Below the pieces are notes generated by a model. It did not search any database and was not told the DNA's origin. It was given only the letters and a program-made list of their open reading frames with translations. The translations under genes and the position numbers were made by a program. From CAZEAN01 sp964510225 (GTDB lineage Bacteria > Planctomycetota > Planctomycetia > Isosphaerales > Isosphaeraceae), in the NCBI GenBank assembly GCA_964510225.1, contig CAZEAN010000013.1:7700-71699 (forward strand): DNA of 64,000 bases, given 5' to 3'. Shown in pieces: positions 43,585 through 50,900 of the stretch (positions are counted from its first letter, which is position 1; each line of letters begins with the position of its first letter).

Positions 43585-44064
43585 ATGGCACGGCAAGATG
43601 CTATTCTCCGACTTCACACGCGGCTGGTCTCCCGCCGCGATGCCCTCCGTAAGGCACTCGGGGGAGATTTTGATGCTCTCCAAGAGCTTCACGCTCGACA
43701 AGAAGTAGGTGACTCGATCGATGCTGCGGTTGACTCGGCAAATGAAGAGATCAGCTCCCAGTTGGTTGAAATCGAGAGTCGCGAACTGACCCGAATCGAG
43801 CATGCGTTGGAGCGAATGGAGAACGGGGTCTACGGACTCTGCGAGTACTGTAACGAACGAATCGCTGTCGCAAGGCTTAATGCGCTGCCCTATACCAACT
43901 CTTGCATCGAATGCCAAAGGAAACAAGAGCGGTTCGGAAGCGATAGTGTCGGCGCAGCGATCGATTACCGGTGGTCCGAGATTTCTGATCGACCGTTCGA
44001 AGACTCGGACCGAGAGATCAACCTAAGCGATTATGAGGCCGATGTTTCTGAATCGGGTCGTTAA
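43585..44064 (+). CDS. DksA/TraR family C4 zinc-finger protein
   Basis: 159 residues from ATG 43585, fixed by GGAGGT 5 bases upstream. A coiled-coil N-terminal half (QDAILRLHTRLVSRRDALRK, DSANEEISSQLVEIESRELTRIEHALERM) leads into GVYGLCEYCNERIAVARLNALPYTNSCIECQ, a C4 zinc finger with Cys86, Cys89, Cys107 and Cys110. A 40-residue acidic tail follows. In characterised DksA proteins the coiled coil enters the RNA polymerase secondary channel and works with ppGpp. The acidic DxxDA tip of true DksA is not obvious here (DFDALQELHARQ is nearby), so exact function is open. A strong terminator follows. Confidence 0.9.
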   Translation: MARQDAILRLHTRLVSRRDALRKALGGDFDALQELHARQEVGDSIDAAVDSANEEISSQLVEIESRELTRIEHALERMENGVYGLCEYCNERIAVARLNALPYTNSCIECQRKQERFGSDSVGAAIDYRWSEISDRPFEDSDREINLSDYEADVSESGR

Positions 44065-44128
44065 TTGCGAGATCAGCTTATCGACCCAATTCCGCCTCTG
44101 CTTTGACCTGATAATCCGAACTCTTTTG

Positions 44129-44171
44129 GCCAGCAGTGTCAACTCTGAAGTTGATACTGCTGGCAATTTTT
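44129..44171 (+). terminator. rho-independent terminator after the DksA-type gene
   Basis: A 16-base stem, 44129-44144 with 44149-44164, closed by the loop CTGA and containing one G-U pair, is followed by AATTTTT at 44165-44171. This is the clearest intrinsic terminator in the window and ends rightward transcription before the converging mnmE-like gene. Confidence 0.85.
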
Positions 44172-44196
44172 GGCTAGTTTTGTCGGAATGGCAAAC

Positions 44197-45414
44197 TTAG
44201 TAACCTCTGATTCGGAGCCGGCTCAAGAGTCGCGATGACGACTCGATACGGCCTCCCTCCAGCAATCGTCGAGCACGTTGGAGTGCCCTGACTTGGTTCG
44301 ACCGGAACGGTACTCCTTCTCTGGGATCTGGAGTCTCTGGCACGATTGATTGAGCAATAGAGCTGAGAAGTTGATCAAGACCATCACCCGTCTCTGCGGA
44401 AAGCTCGATCAGAGGCTCATGAACTCCAATCTCGCTCCAAGCGCTTTGGAGATCCGATTTGTTGCGAACCAGGAGTCGCCCTGAAGATGGGGTTTGTTTG
44501 ATTAAGCCCCAGTCGGACTCCGTCAGCGGTTCAGAGCCATCCAGCACCAAGAGGATGAGGTCGGAGCGTTCACGCTCCTGGAGCGCTCGTTGGACTCCTG
44601 CAGCTTCGAGTAGATCCTCAGTTTGTCGAATCCCCGCCGTATCGGCCAGCTCGATAGGCCAGCCACCGATCGCGGTCCGACTCGTAACCACATCGCGTGT
44701 CGTTCCTGGGACAGGTGCTACGATCGCCCGGGTTAGTCCGAGGATTGCGTTGAGGAGTCTGCTCTTGCCCACGTTGGGCCGACCACTGATGCTGACCCGC
44801 CACCCCTCCAGCAGCTTCACTCCGATCGCCCCACGCTCAATGAGTCGCTTAAGCTCAAGGATGCTTGCAGGCTGGTCAGACTTCATTAGGGATAAGATGC
44901 GCACAATTGCTTGATCGAAGGCTCCGTTCGCTTGATCGAGGAGGATCGCAGCCGTCTGGTCCGTCTGAGCATGGGCCAAGTCTCGATTCGCGAGATCATT
45001 CAGCTTCGATGGCACCAAAGTCTGGTAGTTCTCAGACGTAGCGAGAGGTCTGATGCCTTCGTTGCTGAGAGTTCTAACGATCATCTCGACGACTGCGCGA
45101 CCACCGTGGCATTGAATCTCAGCGTCCGGACTCGCGTCGTTTCCACTACTATTGACGAGGAGAACGACCACTTCATCGCCCGTTCCCGCTCCGATTCGAC
45201 CCAATCGAGGTCGGCCGACAGGAGTTTCCTGGAGGCATTTTCCTCGGATCGGTCGAAACAGCCGATCGACGATGGTAACGGCTTCGGGACCCGAAACCCG
45301 GAGTACCGCAATCGGACCAGAAGCGTCGGCCGTCAGTTGTTGCACGAAGGTCAACGGACTAACTCCCCGCTTCAGGACTCGATACTCGTTCTGTTCCGAA
45401 CGCCGCCAACGCAA
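44197..45414 (-). CDS. MnmE/TrmE-like GTPase lacking the C-terminal FCIGK cysteine motif
   Basis: 405 residues from ATG 45414, which overlaps coaX by 56 bases; shorter starts (TTG 45354, GTG 45345) would avoid the overlap. N-terminal TrmE-N domain (GPIAVLRVSGPEAV, IQCHGGRAVVEMI), helical domain, and a full G domain: G1 GRPNVGKS, G2 PVPGTTRD, G3 DTAGIRQTED, G4 NKSD. MnmE with MnmG modifies the wobble uridine of tRNA. Real MnmE has about 450 residues and ends in Cys-Ile-Gly-Lys; this protein stops at SRLLSRLRIRGY, about 45 residues early, and no downstream frame restores the motif. It may be a lineage form or a paralogue with altered chemistry. Confidence 0.85.
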   Translation of the reverse strand: MRWRRSEQNEYRVLKRGVSPLTFVQQLTADASGPIAVLRVSGPEAVTIVDRLFRPIRGKCLQETPVGRPRLGRIGAGTGDEVVVLLVNSSGNDASPDAEIQCHGGRAVVEMIVRTLSNEGIRPLATSENYQTLVPSKLNDLANRDLAHAQTDQTAAILLDQANGAFDQAIVRILSLMKSDQPASILELKRLIERGAIGVKLLEGWRVSISGRPNVGKSRLLNAILGLTRAIVAPVPGTTRDVVTSRTAIGGWPIELADTAGIRQTEDLLEAAGVQRALQERERSDLILLVLDGSEPLTESDWGLIKQTPSSGRLLVRNKSDLQSAWSEIGVHEPLIELSAETGDGLDQLLSSIAQSIVPETPDPREGVPFRSNQVRALQRARRLLEGGRIESSSRLLSRLRIRGY

Positions 45415-46156
45415 GTCCCTTCAGCACAAGTTCTGGGTCAATCGCGACCGAGCGCTTTAGTCCCTCCCCAATCAGCTTGGCGTTTCCGCCGGTCATGATG
45501 ATTTGGGGCTGATCCGGAAGACCAGTGGCTTGTTGGTCGATCAGTTCACGGACCGCACCAACTGTCCCCCAAAATACTCCTGCTTCGATGGCGGTTACCG
45601 TCCGAGTCCCCCAAGGAGGTGGCAGGAGCTCGCGGTCCCTGAGTTCAATCGGAGGGAGTTGTGCGGTTGCTCTGACGAGAGCGCGGGCTGCAGTTTCGAG
45701 ACCGATCCCAATGGCCCCGCCGGTCCATCGACCCTCGGGGGCAACTCGATCAACGGTGATCGCTGTCCCGCACTGGACAACGATCAGGGGCCCTGAGTGA
45801 TTATTAGTTTTGAGCGCACTCAAGACGCCGAGTGCACGGTCAACGCCAACACGCTCCGGGGTTTCAAGGGAGTGTGAGACTGCGATCGATGCTGCGGACT
45901 CAAACCATCGAGTCGAGCAATCGAGGTCTTCGGAGAACAATGATCGGAGCATCCCTGCCATCGGTGGATTCACCGACGCGATCGCGATCTCAGCTTTCTG
46001 TCTCCTCAGTCCTTGATGGAGGTGATCCCGGAATCGATGAACCCAGTCTCCGGACTGATCCAGCAAGATCGGCTCAAGTGAATCGATCTGCATTTGTTTG
46101 TCGACAATGGCCCACTTGAGACGGGAGTTCCCAAGATCGACCACCAATCGAATCAT
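45359..46156 (-). CDS. coaX: type III pantothenate kinase
   Basis: 265 residues. It phosphorylates pantothenate with ATP, the first step of coenzyme A synthesis. ASKHA-fold marks: LVVDLGNSRLKWAIVD (phosphate 1), GVDRALGVLSA, IVVQCGTAITVDRVAPEGRWTGGAIGIGLETAARAL and IIMTGGNAKLIG (adenosine). CoaX is the form known to need a monovalent cation and to resist feedback by CoA. Its ATG directly follows the obgE stop (TGA ATG), and its 3' end overlaps the mnmE-like gene, so the three are one leftward transcript. Confidence 0.93.
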   Translation of the reverse strand: MIRLVVDLGNSRLKWAIVDKQMQIDSLEPILLDQSGDWVHRFRDHLHQGLRRQKAEIAIASVNPPMAGMLRSLFSEDLDCSTRWFESAASIAVSHSLETPERVGVDRALGVLSALKTNNHSGPLIVVQCGTAITVDRVAPEGRWTGGAIGIGLETAARALVRATAQLPPIELRDRELLPPPWGTRTVTAIEAGVFWGTVGAVRELIDQQATGLPDQPQIIMTGGNAKLIGEGLKRSVAIDPELVLKGLALAAFGTERVSSPEAGS

Positions 46157-47248
46157 TCAGTCCCGCCACTCTCGAGCAGTGATCGGTAAGTCGGGGTCGG
46201 CCGCCCCGTTTGGTAGCGGAGGATTTTTGGAGATCAGAGGTGCTCTAGCTTCTTCCCTCTCTAACTGTTGAAGTTCGAGGACGATTCGGCTAATTAGCGT
46301 CGGGATCCCTCTACCGGTGACGCTTGAAATCCCGATCGGTTCGATCTCAAGCTCCTGAGCAAATCGTGCCGCGATTTCTTCAGCGCCGCTGACATCGAGT
46401 TTTGTGATCACCACAATTTCCGGCCGCCGTGCAAGAGTTGCACTGTACTGATTGAGCTCATGACGGATCGATCTATAGTTCTGGATCGGGTCCGATTGAT
46501 CGATCGGGATCGCCTCGACGAGGTGGACCAGTAACTTGGTTCGTTCGACATGCCTGAGGAATTCATGGCCAAGCCCGTGTCCCTGATGAGCCCCCTCGAT
46601 GAGTCCAGGGATGTCAGCAACGATAAACGCTCTATCATCGACAAGCACGGATCCTAAATTAGGATATTTTGTCGTGAACGGGTAGTTTGCAATTTCGGGG
46701 TGAGCCCTGCTAATCCGCGAAAGCAGCGTCGACTTTCCGGCGTTCGGGAAACCAATGAGCCCAACGTCAGCAATGACCTTCAACTCGAGGTCGATTGCAC
46801 GTTCCTCGCCAGGCTGACCGGGTTCAGCGACTCTCGGTGCTCGGTTGGTCGCACTCTTGAAGTGCTCGTTGCCGAAGCCGCCTTTACCTCCTCGTGCCAC
46901 GATTACCTGTTGACCGACCTCGACGAGGTCGCGAAGGAGATGACCGCGTTCATGATCCCGGACGAGTGTTCCAGCCGGGACGTCGATGGTGAGATCCTTT
47001 GCACTCCGGCCGTGTTTGCTTGATCCTTGGCCGTGTTGGCCACGATCGGCCTTAAAATGTCTTTGACGCGAGAGGTGGGCGAGGTTTGTCACCCCTTGGA
47101 CGGCCCGGATGATCACATGACCACCGCTCCCGCCGTTACCACCGTTAGGTCCACCGCGGGGTACGTACTTTTCACGACGGAAGCTCAGACATCCGTTGCC
47201 GCCGTCACCTGCTCTGGTGTGAATTGTCACCCGATCAACGAACATCAA
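46157..47248 (-). CDS. obgE: Obg family GTPase involved in ribosome assembly
   Basis: 363 residues; ATG 47248 or 47245. The glycine-rich Obg domain (RAGDGGNGCLSFRREKYVPRG, GGNGGSGGHVIIRA) is followed by the G domain with GFPNAGKST, the switch region YPFTTKYPNLG, DIPGLIEGAHQGHGLGHEFLRH and TKLD. The variable C-terminal OCT domain is missing; instead there is a short Pro/Asn-rich tail. It binds the 50S subunit late in assembly. The gene lies 94 bases after rpmA, the usual partner, and two hairpins fill that gap. Confidence 0.95.
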   Translation of the reverse strand: MMFVDRVTIHTRAGDGGNGCLSFRREKYVPRGGPNGGNGGSGGHVIIRAVQGVTNLAHLSRQRHFKADRGQHGQGSSKHGRSAKDLTIDVPAGTLVRDHERGHLLRDLVEVGQQVIVARGGKGGFGNEHFKSATNRAPRVAEPGQPGEERAIDLELKVIADVGLIGFPNAGKSTLLSRISRAHPEIANYPFTTKYPNLGSVLVDDRAFIVADIPGLIEGAHQGHGLGHEFLRHVERTKLLVHLVEAIPIDQSDPIQNYRSIRHELNQYSATLARRPEIVVITKLDVSGAEEIAARFAQELEIEPIGISSVTGRGIPTLISRIVLELQQLEREEARAPLISKNPPLPNGAADPDLPITAREWRD

Positions 47249-47273
47249 ACTTACCTAGTCAATCGAAATTAAG

Positions 47274-47336
47274 CGCTGGTCCTCCTGTTGAAGACCAGCG
47301 ATCTCATGACACGTTTTTGGGGCATTCAACTGCCCC
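47274..47336 (-). promoter_or_regulatory. two tandem hairpins between rpmA and obgE
   Basis: Perfect 8-base stem at 47274-47281 with 47293-47300 (11-base loop), and perfect 6-base stem GGGGCA / TGCCCC at 47319-47324 with 47331-47336 (6-base loop). On the leftward transcript they lie between the L27 and Obg coding regions. Neither has a clean T-run, so partial termination or mRNA processing is more likely than a full stop. Confidence 0.4.
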
Positions 47337-47342
47337 GTTTAG

Positions 47343-47705
47343 TCACTGAGAGACAACTGAGGGTTCAGTTGACTCAACCGGCGTGCCGTTGCCATTGCCA
47401 TTGCCGTTGGCGTGGTGCGTGCCATTGTGGCCATTCTGAGACCCGTTCGAGGTCGCAGGAAGCTCCGGGAGCACGTTGATCCGACGTCCATTTTGATCGA
47501 AGACAACGTAGCCGGGGCGGAGTGCAAAGAGGGTCCAGTCATTTCCGACCCCAACGTTCTTACCCGGCTTCCAACGCGTCCCGAGCTGTCGGCAGAGGAT
47601 CGAGCCCGGTTTTGCAACCTGACCGCCGTAAAGTTTGATCCCACGCCGCTGCGCATTCGAGTCACGGCCGTTTCGACTCGAACCTTGACCCTTCTTGTGT
47701 GACAT
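47343..47705 (-). CDS. rpmA: 50S ribosomal protein L27 with extended low-complexity C-terminus
   Basis: 120 residues. The L27 core is complete: HKKGQGSSRNGRDSNAQRRG at the N-terminus near the peptidyl-transferase centre, GGQVAKPGSILCRQLGTRW, PGKNVGVGNDWTLFAL and GYVVFD. The usual length is about 85. From residue 86 on a tail rich in Asn, Gly, Ser and His (SNGSQNGHNGTHHANG and a GN repeat) is added, ending EPSVVSQ. The L21 gene (rplU), normally directly upstream, is not present in the 470 bases before it. obgE follows. Confidence 0.95.
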   Translation of the reverse strand: MSHKKGQGSSRNGRDSNAQRRGIKLYGGQVAKPGSILCRQLGTRWKPGKNVGVGNDWTLFALRPGYVVFDQNGRRINVLPELPATSNGSQNGHNGTHHANGNGNGNGTPVESTEPSVVSQ

Positions 47706-48182
47706 CGATTGCGATCCTTAGAAACGTTGAGTTGAGTGTTGTCCGAGTTAATATGACTCCGCAATCAGACTGACATCCATTAAAGAAGTGTCTGTCCAAT
47801 GAGAATCATCAAGATTGAAGACTAAATCTTAGGGGGATCTAGACCAGGAAGGCAAGTCGAGTGATGCCGTTGTTCCGACTCTGGACCTTAGGATCAAACA
47901 CTCTCACGATGAGAAGGGCAACGAAACGAACCCCGCTCATGCGGCAGAGTCAGAGGTGCGATCATCGCGGGACGCTGATCCGTCTCGATGGTTCAGAATC
48001 GGTCAATTGCTGGAAGGTCTGGAGAGTCGACACCGCATCGCCGAACGGTACAATTCGGAGAACAAGGTCGATACAGTTAATCAACGCGGGTTGCTTTGAG
48101 CTTCCCCAGAGTCTCTGATCTGACTCAATGTCGACCTCTGAACTGCGGACAGATCAACCTCTACGTTTTTGAGGCAAGGCTC
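47706..48182. other. divergent intergenic region, no gene seen
   Basis: About 475 bases between leftward rpmA and the rightward WXG100-like cluster. It should hold both promoters. The usual rplU gene is not here. ORFs that open here (for example around 47861-48118) have no recognisable domain. No hairpin with T-run was found. Confidence 0.4.
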
Positions 48183-48455
48183 ATGCCCCAAGCAAATGTC
48201 GACCCGGCGGACTTGCGACGCTTCGCGCAGGGGCTTCAGCGGTTTAATCAAGACCTCCAATCACGGATGACTGTCCTTAATGGTCAGCTCCAGAATCTCT
48301 CATCGACCTGGCGTGATCGCGAACACGACAAGTTTGCGGAGGAGTTCCGGGAGACGATGACAACGATCAATCGATTCCTCCAGTCCTCCGAGCGTCATAT
48401 ACCGTTCTTAGTGAAGAAGGCGGAACGGATCGAAGACTACCTCCAACAGCGCTAA
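48183..48455 (+). CDS. WXG100/ESAT-6-like small helical protein
   Basis: 90 residues from ATG 48183 (GAGG about 10 bases upstream); the frame is open to 48096 without conservation. Size and shape fit the WXG100 family: helix, turn with Trp43 in SSTWRDREHDKFAEEF, helix. The turn is W-R-D rather than W-x-G. Family members form helical hairpin dimers and are substrates or adaptors of type VII (ESX-like) secretion. It is followed by a coiled-coil protein and another W-x-D hairpin protein. No FtsK/EssC-type ATPase is in the window. Confidence 0.7.
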   Translation: MPQANVDPADLRRFAQGLQRFNQDLQSRMTVLNGQLQNLSSTWRDREHDKFAEEFRETMTTINRFLQSSERHIPFLVKKAERIEDYLQQR

Positions 48456-48509
48456 AACCTCCTACTCAGCGAGGAAATCCGGCTACCACTTCTGAAGAAG
48501 GAGGCCGCG

Positions 48510-49082
48510 ATGGCAGAACGGGCTCGGGTTGAGTCGATCGACTCACTCCGCGATTTTCGGATCGCACTTGTGGAGTTTGCCGACTCAGTCCAACGGATTC
48601 TTGAAGGGGTGGAATCAGAAAATCGGAAAGTCAGGGATTGGCTGGAACATGAGCAGCCGAGGTATTGGAAGCGTCAGATTCAAGTTTGGAACCAACGGCT
48701 TGGCGAAGCACGATCGGCCCTCCATCGGAAGAATCTGCAACGATCCGATGGCTTCATCCCTGATGTCAGCCAAGAAAAGGAAGCGCTCAGGATCGCCAAG
48801 AACCGCTTAGAGGAGTCTGAACAGAAGCTGGCGTCGATCCGAAGATGGGTTCCCCAGCTTCAACATGCACTCTCGGATTATCACGGAAACACCCGAGGGC
48901 TCAACGACTTCTCCTCAAATGGAGTCGAACGGATGTTAGCAATGCTCGACAAAATGATCGAATCCCTTGAGGCTTACGTGAGCCTAGCCCCGCCTCCGTT
49001 AAGTTCCGAACGTGCTACAGGCTCGGAGTCCGTTGTCCGGGAGCGTCCGACCGAGTCGGATTCCTCAGAATCGACGCATTAA
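48510..49082 (+). CDS. coiled-coil protein of the WXG100-like cluster
   Basis: 190 residues from ATG 48510, fixed by AGGAGG upstream. Nearly all helix: residues 1-65 and 85-120 look like long amphipathic coiled coils (FRIALVEFADSVQRILEGVE, EALRIAKNRLEESEQKLASI), and the last 30 are a disordered Ser/Glu-rich tail (ATGSESVVRERPTESDSS). Several tryptophans sit in the first half (DWLEHEQPRYWKRQIQVW). No family is recognised. It lies 54 bases after the WXG100-like gene and 36 bases before the third small gene, so the three are probably one operon. It may be a chaperone or scaffold for the small hairpin proteins. Confidence 0.7.
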   Translation: MAERARVESIDSLRDFRIALVEFADSVQRILEGVESENRKVRDWLEHEQPRYWKRQIQVWNQRLGEARSALHRKNLQRSDGFIPDVSQEKEALRIAKNRLEESEQKLASIRRWVPQLQHALSDYHGNTRGLNDFSSNGVERMLAMLDKMIESLEAYVSLAPPPLSSERATGSESVVRERPTESDSSESTH

Positions 49083-49118
49083 CGATAAGAATGGCCCAGA
49101 ATCTCTGGTGGTTTTCTG

Positions 49119-49349
49119 ATGCGCTTTAGCAATCTTGGCGCGGCGGTATCCAAGCTCCGTCATGAATCTAAACAGTTGAGAATGCGTTGGGAGCAAGCTA
49201 AGGAGGGCTGGGACGACGAAGTCAGCCGCGATTTTGAGTCGAAGCAGCTCGATCCGATCCACCGGAGTGTCGAACAATCGCTCCGAGGGATGGATGAGCT
49301 CAAGCAGTTTCTGACACGGATGGTGAACGACGTTGGCCGCCGAGAGTAG
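49119..49349 (+). CDS. small W-x-D helical hairpin protein
   Basis: 76 residues. Two helices joined by a turn with Trp31 in EGWDDEVSRDFESKQLDP. The spacing W-x-D-x5-F is the same as in the first gene of the cluster (W-R-D...F), so this is probably a distant second WXG100-like protein. It is likely to pair with the first as a heterodimer, as EsxA/EsxB do. Ribosome site weak. No signal peptide. Confidence 0.6.
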   Translation: MRFSNLGAAVSKLRHESKQLRMRWEQAKEGWDDEVSRDFESKQLDPIHRSVEQSLRGMDELKQFLTRMVNDVGRRE

Positions 49350-49396
49350 CTCTTAGGCGATCTGCTCGGGATTCTGCGGGGTAGTGGGCACGTTGG

Positions 49397-50557
49397 TTAC
49401 CTAGCGAGCCGGCTGATGTTGGGTTGTCCTCCGGAATGGATTGGATGGTACTGATCCGGTGCCTGAGGCAACCAGAGGGTAAACCGAGCGCCGCCGTTTG
49501 GTCCATTCGAGGCGAGAATCAGTCCTTGGTGCTCCCGGAGAATTTCGGCAGCCAAGTAGAGACCGAAGCCGGTCCCACCTTCCTTCGTTGAAAAGAATGG
49601 CTGAAAAATCCGGTCGAGCATCTCTTGAGGTACACCGGGGCCGTCGTCGATCACCTCGATGATCGCGCCTGGTCCGAACTCGACCTGGTTGGCATGGTCG
49701 GAAGCTCGCGACGATCGGACTCGGACCTGGATCCGTGAGCCTTCGGGATAAATCAAGAGCGCTTCGCGAGCGTTTGCCATCAGATTGAGGAGCACTTGGA
49801 TGAGACGGCCAGGATCGGCGAGCACGGTCGGTGCGGGAGGCTGCTCTTGCTCCAAGGTCAACTGAAGCTGGTCGCGCTTGAGGTCGGCTCCCTTCGAGAA
49901 GTAGTCGACGGCTTCATGGACCAGTGGTCCCACTTCGGTTGGTTGCAACACGGGTCTGCCTGAGCGGACCGCTGCCATCAAATGATCGAGCCGGATCTGA
50001 AGTATCTGAACTGCACGGATAATTGGATCGGTATAGCCAACCGCGGGATCGGTCGGTGAGAGCTTCATCTGCATCAACTCGGCATTACCACGGATCACTC
50101 CAAGTGGGCCCCGGATCTCGTGAACGATCCCGGTCAAGAGCTGTCCGATCTGCGCCATCTGTTCGTTCAGCATGGCATTTAAGGCAAGTTGCCGGACCTT
50201 CGTGAGCAGTCGGACCCGCGCTAACACAAGAGGCTCTGAGGCTGAGCTGGTGACATAATCGTCGGCACCGGCTTGAATCGAGTCCGAGACCGACTTATGG
50301 TCATCACCAGCCGTACGCATCAGGAGTGTGATCCCCTGAAGGATTGGATCATGACGGAGCGTCTGACAGATCCGAAAGCCACCGCCGTCCGGAAGTTCGG
50401 CATTGATCACCACCAGATGTGGAATCTGTCGACGCGCAATCGCGATCCCTGCCTCCCCCTCGCTCGACTCTTGGACCTGAAAGTCATGAGCCCGAAGTAA
50501 GGTGGCAAGGCGAGTTCGATCGTCGTCGCGATGGTCGATGAGCAGTACGAGGCTCAT
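49397..50557 (-). CDS. histidine kinase with N-terminal degenerate receiver domain
   Basis: 386 residues. Residues 1-120 are a CheY-like receiver; at the phosphoacceptor place the sequence is VVINAELPDGGGF, giving Asn52 where Asp is expected, and the conserved Lys of the TKP motif is Ser (DDYVTSSAS). So it probably cannot be phosphorylated. Next comes a HisKA dimerisation domain (IGQLLTGIVHEIRGPLGVIRGNAEL, with the phospho-His), then HATPase_c with N box (LLNLMANAREAL), G1 EVIDDGPGVP, F box IFQPFFSTKEGGTGFGL. No membrane helix, so it is cytosolic. It stands alone, with no response regulator gene beside it. The receiver may sense another signal or partner. Confidence 0.88.
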   Translation of the reverse strand: MSLVLLIDHRDDDRTRLATLLRAHDFQVQESSEGEAGIAIARRQIPHLVVINAELPDGGGFRICQTLRHDPILQGITLLMRTAGDDHKSVSDSIQAGADDYVTSSASEPLVLARVRLLTKVRQLALNAMLNEQMAQIGQLLTGIVHEIRGPLGVIRGNAELMQMKLSPTDPAVGYTDPIIRAVQILQIRLDHLMAAVRSGRPVLQPTEVGPLVHEAVDYFSKGADLKRDQLQLTLEQEQPPAPTVLADPGRLIQVLLNLMANAREALLIYPEGSRIQVRVRSSRASDHANQVEFGPGAIIEVIDDGPGVPQEMLDRIFQPFFSTKEGGTGFGLYLAAEILREHQGLILASNGPNGGARFTLWLPQAPDQYHPIHSGGQPNISRLAR

Positions 50558-50900
50558 GCGTCTGGATCATTCCAAGAAGATTCGACCGTGAACTCGAGGT
50601 TGAAGTGCCGCAGAGAAGACTGAAGGGTTACGGTCCAATCGACTAACAATAAAGCTACGATCCTACTCGATGCGGATCATCCGCGATATAGTGGTGCTCA
50701 TGTTGCACATTTTGTCCTTCGGAATTATGCATGCACCCGGTGATCAGAATCCTGCTGGGGAGTTGAACCGAGGACCCTCGGTCGCTCTGACGTTGATAGT
50801 CCGACAGACTCTTGCCTTGGTACGCTGATCGACTCTCACGACGCTCAACTGACCCAGAGGCTCCCAGACAATATCAAGGGATGGATTGAACCAAGCCGCC
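50558..50900. other. divergent intergenic region, no gene seen
   Basis: About 340 bases between the kinase gene and glgB. A short GCGGAT-CA-TCCGC palindrome lies near 50670-50684, followed by a TATAGT-like hexamer, possibly part of a promoter. Nothing else recognised. Confidence 0.35.

Noticed and set aside
43381..43926. 181-codon reverse ORF over the DksA-type gene
   Set aside because: It lies opposite a C4 zinc-finger gene with clear motifs and ribosome site; a shadow frame.
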